A DNA stretch of 64,000 bases, from NCBI RefSeq assembly GCF_000003195.3, contig NC_012871.2:12503022-12567021 (forward strand). Direction: 5' to 3'. The notes below the pieces were generated by a model. The model saw only the letters and a list, made by a program, of their open reading frames with translations. It was not told the origin of the DNA and made no database searches. Made by a program: the position numbers and the translations under genes. Below are positions 44,985 to 56,048 of this stretch, piece by piece. This DNA comes from Sorghum bicolor. Lineage: Eukaryota > Streptophyta > Magnoliopsida > Poales > Poaceae. Positions within the stretch are counted from its first letter, which is position 1. Every line of letters starts with the position of its first letter.

Positions 44985-47900
44985 TTATGGATAAAAACGG
45001 CGCAGTTTGTCTATGTGCCAAGAGTTAGGCACGCGTGTCCCGTCTGGATGCGCCAATCTGTAGGATGTGGGACGTGTAACTTCGGTGACCACGAAGGGTC
45101 CTTCCCAGGGGGTGGATAGCTTGTACATTCCTTCTTGGTTTGTTTTCCACCTGAGTACCAGATCGCTGACCACAAAAGAACGGTCCTTGACGTTCCTGTT
45201 GTGGTACCGTCTGATGGCTGCAAGATACCTTTCTGTTCGAAGGCATGAATTTAGACGCTTTTCTTCCATGCAATTGATTTCGAGCTCTCTGGTGTTGTCG
45301 GCCATCGACTGGTCAAAGTTTTCAACTCTTGGAGACCCGAAGGTTATATCAGATGGCAGCACTGCCTCTGTGCCGTAAACCATGAAGTATGGAGACACCT
45401 GGGTGTTCCGACTAGACTGTGTTCGGAGACCCCAGACTACGGCTGGCAACTCTTTCATCCATCGACCAGGTGCTCTGTCATTCTCGGTGTACAACCTTTT
45501 CTTTAGGGCGTCAATGATCATCCCGTTCACGCGCTCGACTTGGCCGTTTGCTCGTGGGTGAGCTACTGACACGTATTTTATGACTATGCCTCTGTCATCG
45601 CAGAAGTCCCAAAACGTGGTGCCAGTGAACTGAGTACCCAGGTCGGTGATTATACTATTTGGGATCCCGAATCTATGTATGATTTGATTGAGGAACTCCA
45701 CAGCCTTCTCGGAGGTTGCTTTGACCAGTGGCATGTATTCAATCCATTTTGAGAACTTGTCGATTAATACGAAAACGAACTTGAAGTTGCCGGGGGCCGG
45801 TTTAAATGGCCCGATCATGTCGAGCCCCCAGCAGGCAAAAGGCCAGGACGACGGAATAGTTTGAATCTCATGAGCAGGTACATGGGTCCTTTTGGCGAAG
45901 AACTGACATCCCTCACAATGTCGGACCAGTTTTTCTGCGTCGGTGACCGCGGTTGGCCAGTAAAATCCTGCTCGGAAAGCCTTCCCGACCGGCGTTCTGG
46001 AGGCAGCGTGGTTGCCGCAGGATCCGGCATGTATGTCGTCGAGGATCTTGATGCCATCGTCTTGTGATATGCATTTGAGCAGCACTTCGGAACTTGCATT
46101 TTTTCGCATAAGTTTGCCGTCCACCAGTATGTAGTTCTTTGATCGTCGAATGAGGCGCTCGTTCTCTGTTTTGTCCTGAAAGCCTGACCCGTCGGATATA
46201 TATCTGATGAACGGGGTGCGCCAGTCACGGCTACTGGTTGTCGGGGTAGCGACGTCTACGATCATTGCCTCGGTAGGTTGCTTTTCGACCAGGCCTGAGC
46301 CCACACTTGGCTCATGGATGTCCTGGACGAAAACACCTCGCGGGATCTGGGCCCGAGATGACCCTAACTTGGACAACGCATCTGCTGCTTGGTTATTATC
46401 CCGGACCACGTGGATGTATTCTATGCCGTAGAAGTTAGCTTCCCATTTGCGAATTTCTTTGCAGTAGAGATCCATCTTCTCATGGGTTGCATCCCATTCC
46501 TTATTGAGCTGGTTGATGACTAAGGCGGAGTCGCCGTGAACGTAGAGGCGTTTGACTCCCAGTTCAACGGCTAGTCGTATGCCGTGCAGGCATGCTTCGT
46601 ACTCGGCGATGTTATTTGATGCCGGAAAAAGGATCCTAAGGACGTAGCGTAGTTTGTCCTTGTTAGGCGACACGAAAAGGATCCCAGCGCCGGCACCGTT
46701 GATGTTTAGGGACCCGTCGAAGAACATTAACCAGTGGTCGGAGACGTCGGAAACGGGAGGCTCGTTGAGATCCGTCCACTCTGCGATGAAATCGACTAGG
46801 GCCTGAGACTTGACTGTGGTGCGGCTCTGGAAATCCAGAGAGAATGGGCATAATTCCATTGCCCATTTTACAATTCTGCCGTTGGCGTCTTTATTGCGCA
46901 GAATATCCCCAAGAGGGAAACTGGTGGTTACCAAGACTCGATGGCCGTCGAAGTAGTGCTTTAGCTTCCTTGACGTTATTAGAATGGCATATATGAGCTT
47001 CTGAATTTGCGGGTATCTGGCCTTGGACTCGTTTAAGACTTTGCTTATGGAGTAAACGGGTCTCTGGACCTTGTAGACGTGGCCTGGCTCGTCTCGCTCG
47101 ACCACTATTACTGTGGAGACGACCCTGTCGGTTGCTGCAATGTAAAGAAGTAGGTCTTCATTGGGCTGAGGCGCCGTGAGAACAGGCGGTGAGGTGAGGA
47201 AAGTCTTAAGCTGGGTGAACGCAGCGTCAGCCTCTTCTGTCCAGGAGAATTTTTCTGATGCTTTCAAGAGTTTGAAGAAGGGGAGGCCTTTTTCTCCTAG
47301 TCTTGAGATGAAGCGGCTGAGAGCGGCCATACATCCGGTGAGCTTCTGAATATCCTTGACATTCTTAGGTGGTCGCATGTCAAGTAGTGCTTTTACTTTG
47401 GAAGGATTCGGTCGTATGCCGTCGCGGCTGACGACGTTGCCGAGTAGTAGACTGGAAGGGACCCCAAAGCTGCACTTTTTGGGGTTAAGCTTCCACTTGT
47501 ATCTGTTTAATGCCTTGAAGGTTCGGTCTAAGTTGTCAATTAGGGTGCTTGCGTCCCTTGTTTTGACGACGACGTCGTCTACATAAGCCTCGACGAGGTC
47601 ATCACGAATCTCGTCATGAAGGCATTGCTAGATGGCCCTTTGATATGTGGCCCCGGCGTTTTTGAGTACGAAGGACATGGTGGTGTAGCAGTATGCGCCG
47701 AAAGGAGTGATGAAAGACGTTTTGATCTGATCGTCTTCCTTTAATGAGATCTGGTGATAACCAGAGTAGCAGTCTAGAAAAGAGAGGAGTTCGCATCCGG
47801 CCGTTGAGTCGACCACCTCGTCGATGCGAGGGAGACCAAAAGGATCTTTAGGACAGTGTTTATTGAGATCAGTGTAATCAACGCACATTCTCCATTCATT

Positions 47901-50900
47901 ATTCTTTTTTCGTACAAGAACCGGATTGGCAAGCCAATCGGGATGATACACTTCTTTTATGAATCCGGCTGCTAGAAGCCGCGTTATTTCTGTCCTAATA
48001 GCCTCCTTTTTGTCAAGAGCGAACCGTCGCAGCTTTTGCTTGATGGGTCTTGCGGTCTTTGAGACATTTAAGGAGTGCTCGATCAGGTTTCGTGGGACGC
48101 CGGGCATGTCAGCGGGTTTCCATGCGAAAACGCTTACGTTGTCCCTTAGAAACCTCACGAGCGCGTCTTCCTATTTAGGGTCCAGGTCGGCCCCGATGAG
48201 GGCCGTCTTCTCGGGACTACCCTCGACCAGATGCACTTAATTGTACTCCTTAGATTTTGAATTCTTCCTGGCGGTGTCCTACTCGGGTAGTCGGAGCTGG
48301 TCGGGGGGTAGCTGTGCAGCTTGGGTTGCTGTTTTTGCCATGCGGATTGAGAGATCAATTGCTTCAGTGATCTTGAAGCTCTCCTCCTCGCAAGTATATG
48401 CAGTGTGGACATTGCCTCTGACGGTTAGGACGCCCTTCTCCGTAGGCATTTTGAGGACCAGGTATGCGTAATGCGGGACTGCCATGAATTTTGTCAGCGA
48501 TGGTCGGCCTAGTATAGCGTGGTAAGTTCCATCAAAGTCGGCGACCACAAAGTTGACGAACTCTGTTCAGAAGTGGTCGGACGTGCCGAATTGGACAGGC
48601 AATGTTATCTATCCGAGGGGCACTGAACTCTGACCAGGCAGGACTCCCCAGAATTGAGCATCGTAGGGTTTTAGCTGTGTCAGAGATATCTTAAGAGCAG
48701 GCAGGCTGTTACGGAAAAGGATGTCAATGGAGCTTCCTCCGTCCACGAGCACCCGCTCGAATCTGATGCTGTTGATGCAAGGGTCCAAGATTAGAGGGAA
48801 GCGACCTGGCTCTGGGATAGCGGCCCACTGATCCTTCCTGCTGAAGGATATTTCCCTGTGTGACCACGGGGGGAATTTCGGATCTGCGATCAGGCCGTCC
48901 GAGCTGTCTATGTTGAGGCAGGCTCTTTTTAAGAGCTTTCTTTCTCGCTTAGATTCGATGGAGACCTTGCCCCTGAAGATGGAGTGGACCACGTCGGTGG
49001 GACTGACATATTGCGGTCGTGGGTCCCTATCTTGGTCCTCGTCCTCGTCTTCGTGGTCGCGCCCGTCTTGTTTCCCATTTTTCTTGGCGGAGTCGTCTTG
49101 GGCGGCCCGCCGAGTATAGATGTTTTTGAAGACGCGGCACTCTTCCGTGGTATGGTTGGACTTTGGATGCAGTTGGCACGGTCCCTTCAACATTTTGTTG
49201 TAGTCTTCTTGGTAGTCCCGCCGCCCGTTGGGGCGCTTGACTGTATTCACTTCGTGATCATGGTCGCGGGGGCGCTTTCCTCTGAAATCATCGCGATTGT
49301 CGCGCCGCCTGTCCCAACCTTCCCTGTGATCGCGGTTATCGGGGCGGCGGTGGTTCCTGTTGTTGAAGCGACCCCGACTATCATCTTGTCGAGGAGGCTG
49401 GTCGGGACCTCTCGCATCGTCCCGGATGAGTTTTTCTGCGTCGTCGGCGTCGGCGTAATTTTTAGCCGTGGCGAGGAGCTCGGCCATTGTTGTTGGCCTT
49501 TTGCGCAACAGCTTGTTTCTCAGCGCTTCATGGAAGCGCAGCCCCTTGATGAAAGCAGATATGGCCTCGTTGTGGGAAATCTTCGGGATCTTAAGGCGCA
49601 TATCCGAGAATCGTCGGATGTAATCGCGCAGAGGCTCGTTTTTCCTGTCCCTTATCCTTTCGAGGTCGTACTTGTTCCCGGGCTGCTCGCATGTGGCGAT
49701 GAAGTTGTCGATGAAAGCCTGGCGTAGCTCTTCCCAAGAGTCGAAAGAGTCCTCGGGCAGGCCAAGGAGCCACTGGTGACCAGCCTGGTCGAGGACTACT
49801 GGGAAGTAGTTGGCCATGACGTGCTCGTCTCCTGCTGCTGATGGGACGGCGATCTCGTAAAGGGTGATCCAGTTTTCTGGATTTTCCTTGCCGTCATATT
49901 TTTTGAGTTTCTCGAGCTTGAAATTGCGGGGCCATACGACCTGGCGGAGGTGTGAAGAGAACTGCCTCAGGCCCGGGGGGCCGTGTGTTGCATCGTATTC
50001 AATACGACGCAGGTTTTCGTGGACTGCTCTCTCCGTGGCGCGCCTGTTGATGCGGTCTCGGGCGTCTTTGGGAGGGATGTTGTATCGAAGATCCCTGTGC
50101 TGGTTTACTTCGTGACCACGCCCGTGATTTTGCTCGCGGTGGCCGCCAGCATCCCGACCGTCATCGCCACGCCGTGAGTCTTTTTGATGATTGTTGGGGG
50201 AACGGTTGCGGTGGTGCCCGCTAGGCTGCGGTGAGGTCCGGCTGTGGTGGGTCTGGTCGGAGGAGGCCTCTGTATAGCAGACGACTTGGACTCTTTTGAG
50301 CAGAGTGGCTGTCTGTCGCATCGCGGCAATCAGATGTGCTCGAACGCTGGATCGGACGCCCTGGCACTCGGGGGTATCAGGGAGTCGGTCTAAATTGGCC
50401 ATGGCGACAGCCACATTGGCGCTTGGCGTTTTGTAGACTGGCTGGTCCCCGACCATGTCGAAAGCGTCGCTGAGATTATGCGGCGGGAGTTGGTGTTCCT
50501 CCGCGCATCGTCGGGCGCGGTCGGCGTTGCGCTGCTCGTGGAGCTGCCTCTGCTCGTCTGTTTCTCCATCAACGGCCGGCTCGTCGGCGCTGACGTTGAA
50601 AATGATATCTCCTCGCCGGGGTGGGAAGACCGGGAAACGAGAGAAACCCGGAGGATATGGAGGCAAATCTAGGTCGTAGTCCTCGTCCTCGGAGTTTATA
50701 ACTTTAGTGGGAATGGAGCCAGTGCTTGACTTTGTGCTGGAAGCCTGGCCGTCCCGTAGTTCTCGGATCGTCACCATGTTGACGTAGTGACGAGCTGGTT
50801 GACTGTTCCACTTTGGTAGCCAACCCGCCTTGTTGACAAGGGATTGGATGTGCCGTGAGTAGAGAGAGGCCGAGTTGTCCAGACCGCAAGGATACCCTTC

Positions 50901-51347
50901 TTCCGGATCAGCCCTGATCTTGACAGACCGTCCCGAGGGGGTGGAGGTTATCGTTAGAAACGTCCCCAGCTGTTCGTGTGTGACGACACGAGTTGGCCGG
51001 TAGAAGTTGAAAAAATCCGTTGGAGCGGCTTGATCAAGTTGACGCGAGATCCCATCCACTAGTTGGGAGGCTTCGAGAAGCTTGGAATCAGCGCGATCAA
51101 GTGCTCGGAGAAGATCCGAGCCGTCGATCTTCTTTCCCTTGTAGCGTAGGAGCGGTGGTCGGGTGCTCGATACCAGCATCCGTGTGGTCGGAGCTGATGC
51201 CGCCGTTATCCCAGATTGGATCAGGGTTCCTTCCGAAACCGTGGTCGTGAGACCGCCGCCGTGCGTCGTCCACGTGATCTGGCCGACGGTGAACGTAAGG
51301 CCTTCTAGCACGGCCGCGGAAGCTGGAACGATGACCATCTTGTTCAT
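44985..51347 (-). pseudogene. Tat-lineage gag-pol polyprotein with six nonsense codons
   Basis: One continuous frame from the ATG at 51347 to the stop at 44985 (a GTG-initiated extension reaches 51386 but overlaps the primer-binding site). In order: gag with a long charged region (SFDSWEELRQAFIDNFIATC, then DYIRRFSDMRLKIP), aspartic protease (LVDGGSSIDIL), RT (WRMCVDYTDLNKHCPKD, and YVDDVVVK near 47583), RNase H, a second archaeal-type RNase H (MFFDGSLNINGAGAGI, then HGDSALVINQLNKEW), and integrase with its zinc-binding HCEGCQFF and core GLDMIGPF, ITDLGTQF, NGQVERVNG. In-frame stops: 48609-48611, 48567-48569, 48279-48281, 48237-48239, 48171-48173 and 47628-47630. No frameshift was found. As it stands, only gag and part of the protease could be translated. 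The enzymatic residues I looked at downstream are still present. Confidence 0.9.
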
Positions 51348-51367
51348 CGGAGAAGTTGTACGCACAC

Positions 51368-51385
51368 CCCCTACCTGGCGCGCCA
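51368..51385 (-). other. Primer-binding site of the Tat element
   Basis: On the minus strand TGGCGCGCCAGGTAGGGG lies one base after the end of the 5' LTR. Its position and TGG start identify it as the tRNA primer site. Confidence 0.8.
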
Positions 51386-51386
51386 C

Positions 51387-51846
51387 TGTCGACGAAAGCT
51401 AGTCGGCAGTCTACCTTGGGGTATACCCACGGTAGTAGTTTATCGGTAGACAGTGCGCAAACTACGAACTTGATGGTGACGCAAGACACGGACAAGCTTT
51501 TTATCCAGGTTCGGCCGCCGAGTTGGCATAATACCTACGTCCTGCGTCTAGTTGTATTGATTTGTGTTGAGAGAATAATGTATCCTAGGGGGGTCCCTTG
51601 CCTCTCCTTATATAGTCCAGAGGGCAGGGTTACAGATCTGGAAACTAATCCTAGTCGGTTACAATTGCCATAGATAGTTCGATATCAATTCCTATTCTAA
51701 CCGACTAGAATCCTGCTTGATCTCCACGTCTTGTTTCCTTGCACGAAACTCCGAGCTGTCGGATCAAGCTTTGAACTTGTCTCATAATGGGCCAAGCCTC
51801 CTGGCCCAAGTTTGGCCATAAGGGTATAGGGGTTTATACCCCCACA
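51387..51846 (-). repeat. 5' LTR of the Tat element
   Basis: 460-bp partner of 38461-38920. Followed at 51847 by the second GGATA target copy. Confidence 0.9.
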
Positions 51847-51851
51847 GGATA

Positions 51852-51928
51852 GGTTTGGCATTTTTGGCGCTGTTATCAAAATTAGAAAACTAAGTCTACT
51901 TTTGGTAATGACGTTAAGAATACCCAAC
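51852..51928 (+). mobile_element. Remainder of the split LTR plus primer-binding region
   Basis: Continues the element cut at 38460: nine last bases of its LTR, then TTTTTGGCGCTGTTATC, a primer-binding-type sequence, and about 50 bp of leader. At 51929 it stops abruptly against the chromovirus LTR. Confidence 0.5.
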
Positions 51929-53412
51929 AGCGCTGCGTAGATTATTTTTATAAACTTTTATCTTTGTTTTCCGCTATTTGGTGTATTGTTCTAATTATAG
52001 CTTGTTTGCTTCGTGTATGATTGTCTACATTGGATTTCGTGTTGTTGATTGATGACCGAGTATAGACGGTGAGCGTTGTGATCAAGGTCAATCTTTTGAA
52101 GACCAGCAGCAGGCTCATGAGAGCTTTGATCAAGGCAAGTATAACTTGGGATCATCCTTGTTACCTATACACAATTAATACAATATTTATCATATGCATG
52201 TGTCCACCTTGATGACCTTAGCAAAATCATAGATGATTGTTATCCTAAATTCCTTGATTACCTATTTGGATATGCATTTGGGTAGTTCTTGCTAGTGCTT
52301 GATTAATAATCCATGATCTTGTAACATGAATATTTGGATATACAATAAACAATAAAATAAGCTTTCTAGCAACTTGAACATAAAGGGTGGAAAGAACTCT
52401 AGCTTTTGCTAGATTGATCTTCACCCTCCATAAGGACTTATCCCTTGGCAAAAGTTGGGACAACTCGTACAACCATGAGGGCTACATGGCTCTGGTTTTA
52501 GCTCAGTATGAGGACCTTTTTCTAGCTTGTTAGCGGTTACCTTAAATGGCGTAAGAATGGCTAGACATGTTGGGTATAGTGTGGCCTCTGTCCATGTGTA
52601 TAGGCTGCGGGTTATGTGCCATGGAAGGGGGCTCTATATCTGCCTGCCGAGTGAATCTAATGGCCCTAACTTGTTAGACGAAACCTTTGAAAGGCTTCAT
52701 AGTGATCCCTGCCGACCTCCCTAGGGAGGGGGTTAAGAGACTTGCAACCTCGGGCGAAAGGATAAATCACGACTCATGGGTAAAGATGTACAACCTCTGC
52801 AGAGTGTTAAATCTGGTATACTAGCCGTGCCCATGGATACGGGCGGCTCAGAAAACTGACGGAATAGACGGACACTGATGAACATAATTAATGATGATAA
52901 AGGATGCTCTATTATGTTGTTTATATGTGTTATTCATAATTCCTGTATACAATTGATCATGTGGTTATGGGATCTATTCATGCTACCTTGACATTTACTA
53001 TTAATTTATGAACATGCTATCCACTATTAAAAGCTAGATGCAGTCAAACCAGTGTCAGCTTAGTTGAGCCTCATGAACCCCTGGTTATAGTTGTTGAGTA
53101 TGATATGTGCTCACTCTTGCAATTTCCCAACACCCCAGGTTATGCTAATGATGATCGTTGGAATGAGGACTACCGTTATGAGTACTAGGCTTGGGGTCAA
53201 CCAGTCAACGGTGTCCCTGTGTGGAGCTTCCGTCGAGAGCGTTGATTACTTCTTGCTATCATTTTTGTAATTATGTGATTTATTATGTTCCGCTATGTAA
53301 TAAACACTGCAATGGTACATTTGAGATTTGTCTACTTATGTGTGCGACTGTTTCTGGGGCACATATGAGTCTTTTATGCATCCTATTTTGTTCTTAAAAT
53401 ATGAGTGTGACA
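51929..53412 (+). repeat. Truncated 5' LTR of the chromovirus
   Basis: 1484 bp, starting AGCGCTGCGTAG at the junction and ending GTGTGACA. It matches the last 1485 bp of the 3' LTR with scattered substitutions and a few one-base indels. Small ORFs such as 53191-53397 occur in both copies and are LTR sequence, not genes. Confidence 0.9.
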
Positions 53413-54350
53413 TATTGGTATCAAAGCTTTGTTGACTGTCGGGCGCAAGCCTAGTTAGAAATTGGCCGTCTTAAGGTTTTGAAATTGCTACAAAATCCTT
53501 GATCTATAAACCTTGGTACTTTTCTCTACACTATATCCTTTCTATTGCTACTCATCTTGCCTTGTTGCTTATCTTAAAGTATTGTTCTCATCCCCACTCC
53601 TTGCTCTATATGCTATTAAAACTTTTTCTCATCACCTTCTGGCGTCTTTGAAATAGGAGTTATAGGATCTTTACCCTTAATAGGAAGAGAACGATAGTAC
53701 CGCAAGTTGAGTCAATGCTTGGAGTGTGAAACTTTGATGCTTGGTTTGGTTTTTTATTATTATTATGCTTGATTTGGATCTTTGTAATGAGTGTAATGAT
53801 CTTGTGGAGTTTATCTACAATTTCATTTAGTTTATAGGCCTAAGGCATAAGGATTAATGAACTAAATAGTTGGGTTTGGTTAAAAGTCTGTTTTGTCCCT
53901 TGCTGATCTCTGGAGCAGTCTGCAATAAATCTGGTACATCTCAAAATCTGTTCGTGCAATGTTCATCAAATTTTTCTGGGAATAAGTAGACTTTTAGATC
54001 TTTCCAATGCCTCAAGAATGACATTATTATCTGTTATGCGCTGTGAGTTATGGCTGTTCAAAGTTGAGGTTTCTGCGCAGTCTGGAATTCTGGAACAGTT
54101 TTGGTGATGCCCAGTTTTGGCTAATTTAACGACAGAATCTGTTAATATGCTCTGAATGAAAGTTGTAGATAATTTCTTTATCTTTCCAACGGTGCATGGA
54201 ATGTATCCTTTTGAATTCTGGAACTCGAGATATGACTGACTCTCTAAACTGCTAATATTGGATGTCGCCTAGAAAAATTCAGATTCAACTATCTCTTGTA
54301 TTTATCATGTTGGATATTACTAAGATATGTTTATATACCTCGGAATGCAG
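53413..54350 (+). other. Leader between primer-binding site and gag
   Basis: About 940 bp after the LTR, starting with the primer-binding site at 53416. It is non-coding and AT-rich, as expected of the 5' untranslated leader of a large gypsy element. Confidence 0.6.
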
Positions 54351-55896
54351 ATGCCAGCAAGAGTAAGAGGTAGAGGCAGACGCCGTGGCATGGGTGCCAA
54401 TGATCCAATTACTATGGAAGAGCTCATGCAAACTCAGAATGAGATGATGCACGTTTTCATGCAGCACCTACAGCAGCAACCTCCACCACCACCGCCACCT
54501 GTTCATGTGAGAGATAAGTGTGGCGAGTTTATGAAGGGAAGACCTCCAGTATTTACACACTCAGCTGATCCTATGGAGGCAGATGATTGGCTTCGTGCTG
54601 TGGAGAGGCAACTGAACCTAGCACAGTGCAATGACTTAGAGAAGGTGTTGTATGCTTCTGGAAAAACTTCAGGGTGCAGCTCAGACCTGGTGGGAGTCAT
54701 ATCAAGCTGCTCGTCCCAATAATGCTCCTCCTGTCACTTGGTTGGAATTTTGTAGAGACTTTAAAGCACGACATATCAATGAAGGAATGATGGAGCTCAA
54801 GCAGGAAGAATTCAGATCTCTCAGGATGGGTTCTATGACTGTGGCCGAGTATCTTGACATGTTTGAGCAGTTGGCTCGCTATGCTCCAAATGAAGTTAGA
54901 GAAGATGCTGATAAGCAGCATCTCTTCATGAAAGGTCTTTACTATGAACTCAGGTTGCAACTGGCTGGAAACACTTATCCTACCTTTCAGGCTCTGGTGA
55001 ATCGTGCTATTGTATTGGATAACATGCGCAAAGGTCAGGACAAGAAGAGGAGGATGCTAGCACAAGGTTCTGGAGGCAACAACCACCAACGTTTCAATTC
55101 TCAGCAGGGCGATCAACAGAGGTTCCAGGGACCGGTTGGTCAGTGGGACCGCAACCAACAATCTCAGCGTAATCTTAATCAACAACAGAGTGGTCAGCAG
55201 ACTCCCCGCTCAGGAAATTCAAATGCCACCTCTATGAAGAGAAGTGCCCCCAATACCCGTACTAGGTGTTTTCGCTGTGGGAAGGAAGGACATATGTCAT
55301 ATGATTGCCTAGAGAGGTTCAACCAGCAGAACAACAATCAAAAGTCTAATTCTCATGGAGCAAAGGTGAACCATGTGGCTGCAGAGACAGTACAGGAAGG
55401 ATTAGAGATTATGATGGGTACGTTTAGTATCAACTCTATCCCCGCTACAGTTTTATTTGATTCTGGAGCTTCGCATACATTCATATCACAAGCATTTGTT
55501 AGAGTTCATAGCATTCCACTAGTTGCCATGAAAACCCCTATGCTAGTAAACTCACTGGGAGGGACTATATCAGTTTCTTATTGTTGCCCCTCAGCAAGTC
55601 TTTCTTTAAGGGGGGGTAGATTTCCCGTTTAGTCCTATGGTTATGAGAACCTCAGGCATAGATGTGATATTGGGTTTGGACTGGATGAAGAAATATACTA
55701 CGGAGATTAAGTGCAAAGAGAAAGTAGTAGTTGTGACAACACCAAAGGGAGAGAGAATAAGTGTTGATGTGGCAGTACAGGCTCCACCCACAGCTACAGT
55801 GAACCAGCTGGATGAGGATATTGATTTTCCAGATCGTGTTTTGAATAAATTCCCAGGTGATTTTTCAGAAAAGCTACCGGGTATGCTACTTGACTA
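54351..55896 (+). pseudogene. Chromovirus gag-protease, frameshifted
   Basis: From the ATG at 54351: a basic N-terminus (RVRGRGRRRGM), a Gln/Pro run, the gag core (DPMEADDWLRAVERQLNLAQ, then FKARHINEGMMELKQEEF), a Gln/Asn-rich linker, a CCHC zinc knuckle CFRCGKEGHMSYDC (near 55267-55310), and a retropepsin active site DSGASHTFIS (near 55460). The frame slips twice: at an A-run near 54660-54665 and at a G-run near 55612-55618, each consistent with one extra base. The last open part (ILGLDWMKKYTTEI) ends at the TAG at 55895-55897. It lacks polymerase and is not expected to work. Confidence 0.85.
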
Positions 55897-55897
55897 G

Positions 55898-56030
55898 AGA
55901 CATCATCTTTGCTAGTGAAATGGAATCGGTTTTTAGAGGCAGAAGCAACTTGGAAAAGAGAGGATGATTGGAGAGAATCATGTCCACAGCTGTTTGTTTA
56001 TGCATTGCTCAATCTCGAGGACTATATTCT
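55898..56030 (+). pseudogene. Chromodomain C-terminal remnant
   Basis: In one frame this short stretch reads LVKWNRFLEAEATWKR followed by CPQLF, the ending of the integrase chromodomain in plant chromoviruses. It follows the protease within about ten bases, so everything from RT to most of integrase has been deleted. The chromodomain assigns the element to the chromovirus branch. Confidence 0.6.
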
Positions 56031-56048
56031 TTTAAGAGGGGTAGAATT

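Larger units (their letters stand above)
38461..51846 (-). mobile_element. Full-length Ty3/gypsy Tat-lineage retrotransposon
   Basis: 13,386 bp bounded by 460-bp LTRs (38461-38920 and 51387-51846) and a perfect 5-bp target duplication, GGATA (38456-38460 and 51847-51851). On the minus strand, from the right: primer-binding site 51368-51385, one gag-pol frame 51347-44985, then a 6-kb region before the 3' LTR that holds a plus-strand antisense gene (40263-44672) and a 70-bp tandem array. Tat lineage is indicated by the second, archaeal-type RNase H before integrase and by the long 3' region with an extra antisense ORF. The two LTRs differ at 12 of 460 positions by my count, so insertion is fairly recent but not new. 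Confidence 0.95.

Noticed and set aside
48984..49727. 247-codon plus-strand frame
   Set aside because: Antisense shadow of the Tat gag frame, without domain features.
53191..53397. Identical 68-codon frame found twice (also 58676-58882)
   Set aside because: Both copies are within the two LTRs of the same chromovirus, so duplication is explained and coding is not implied.
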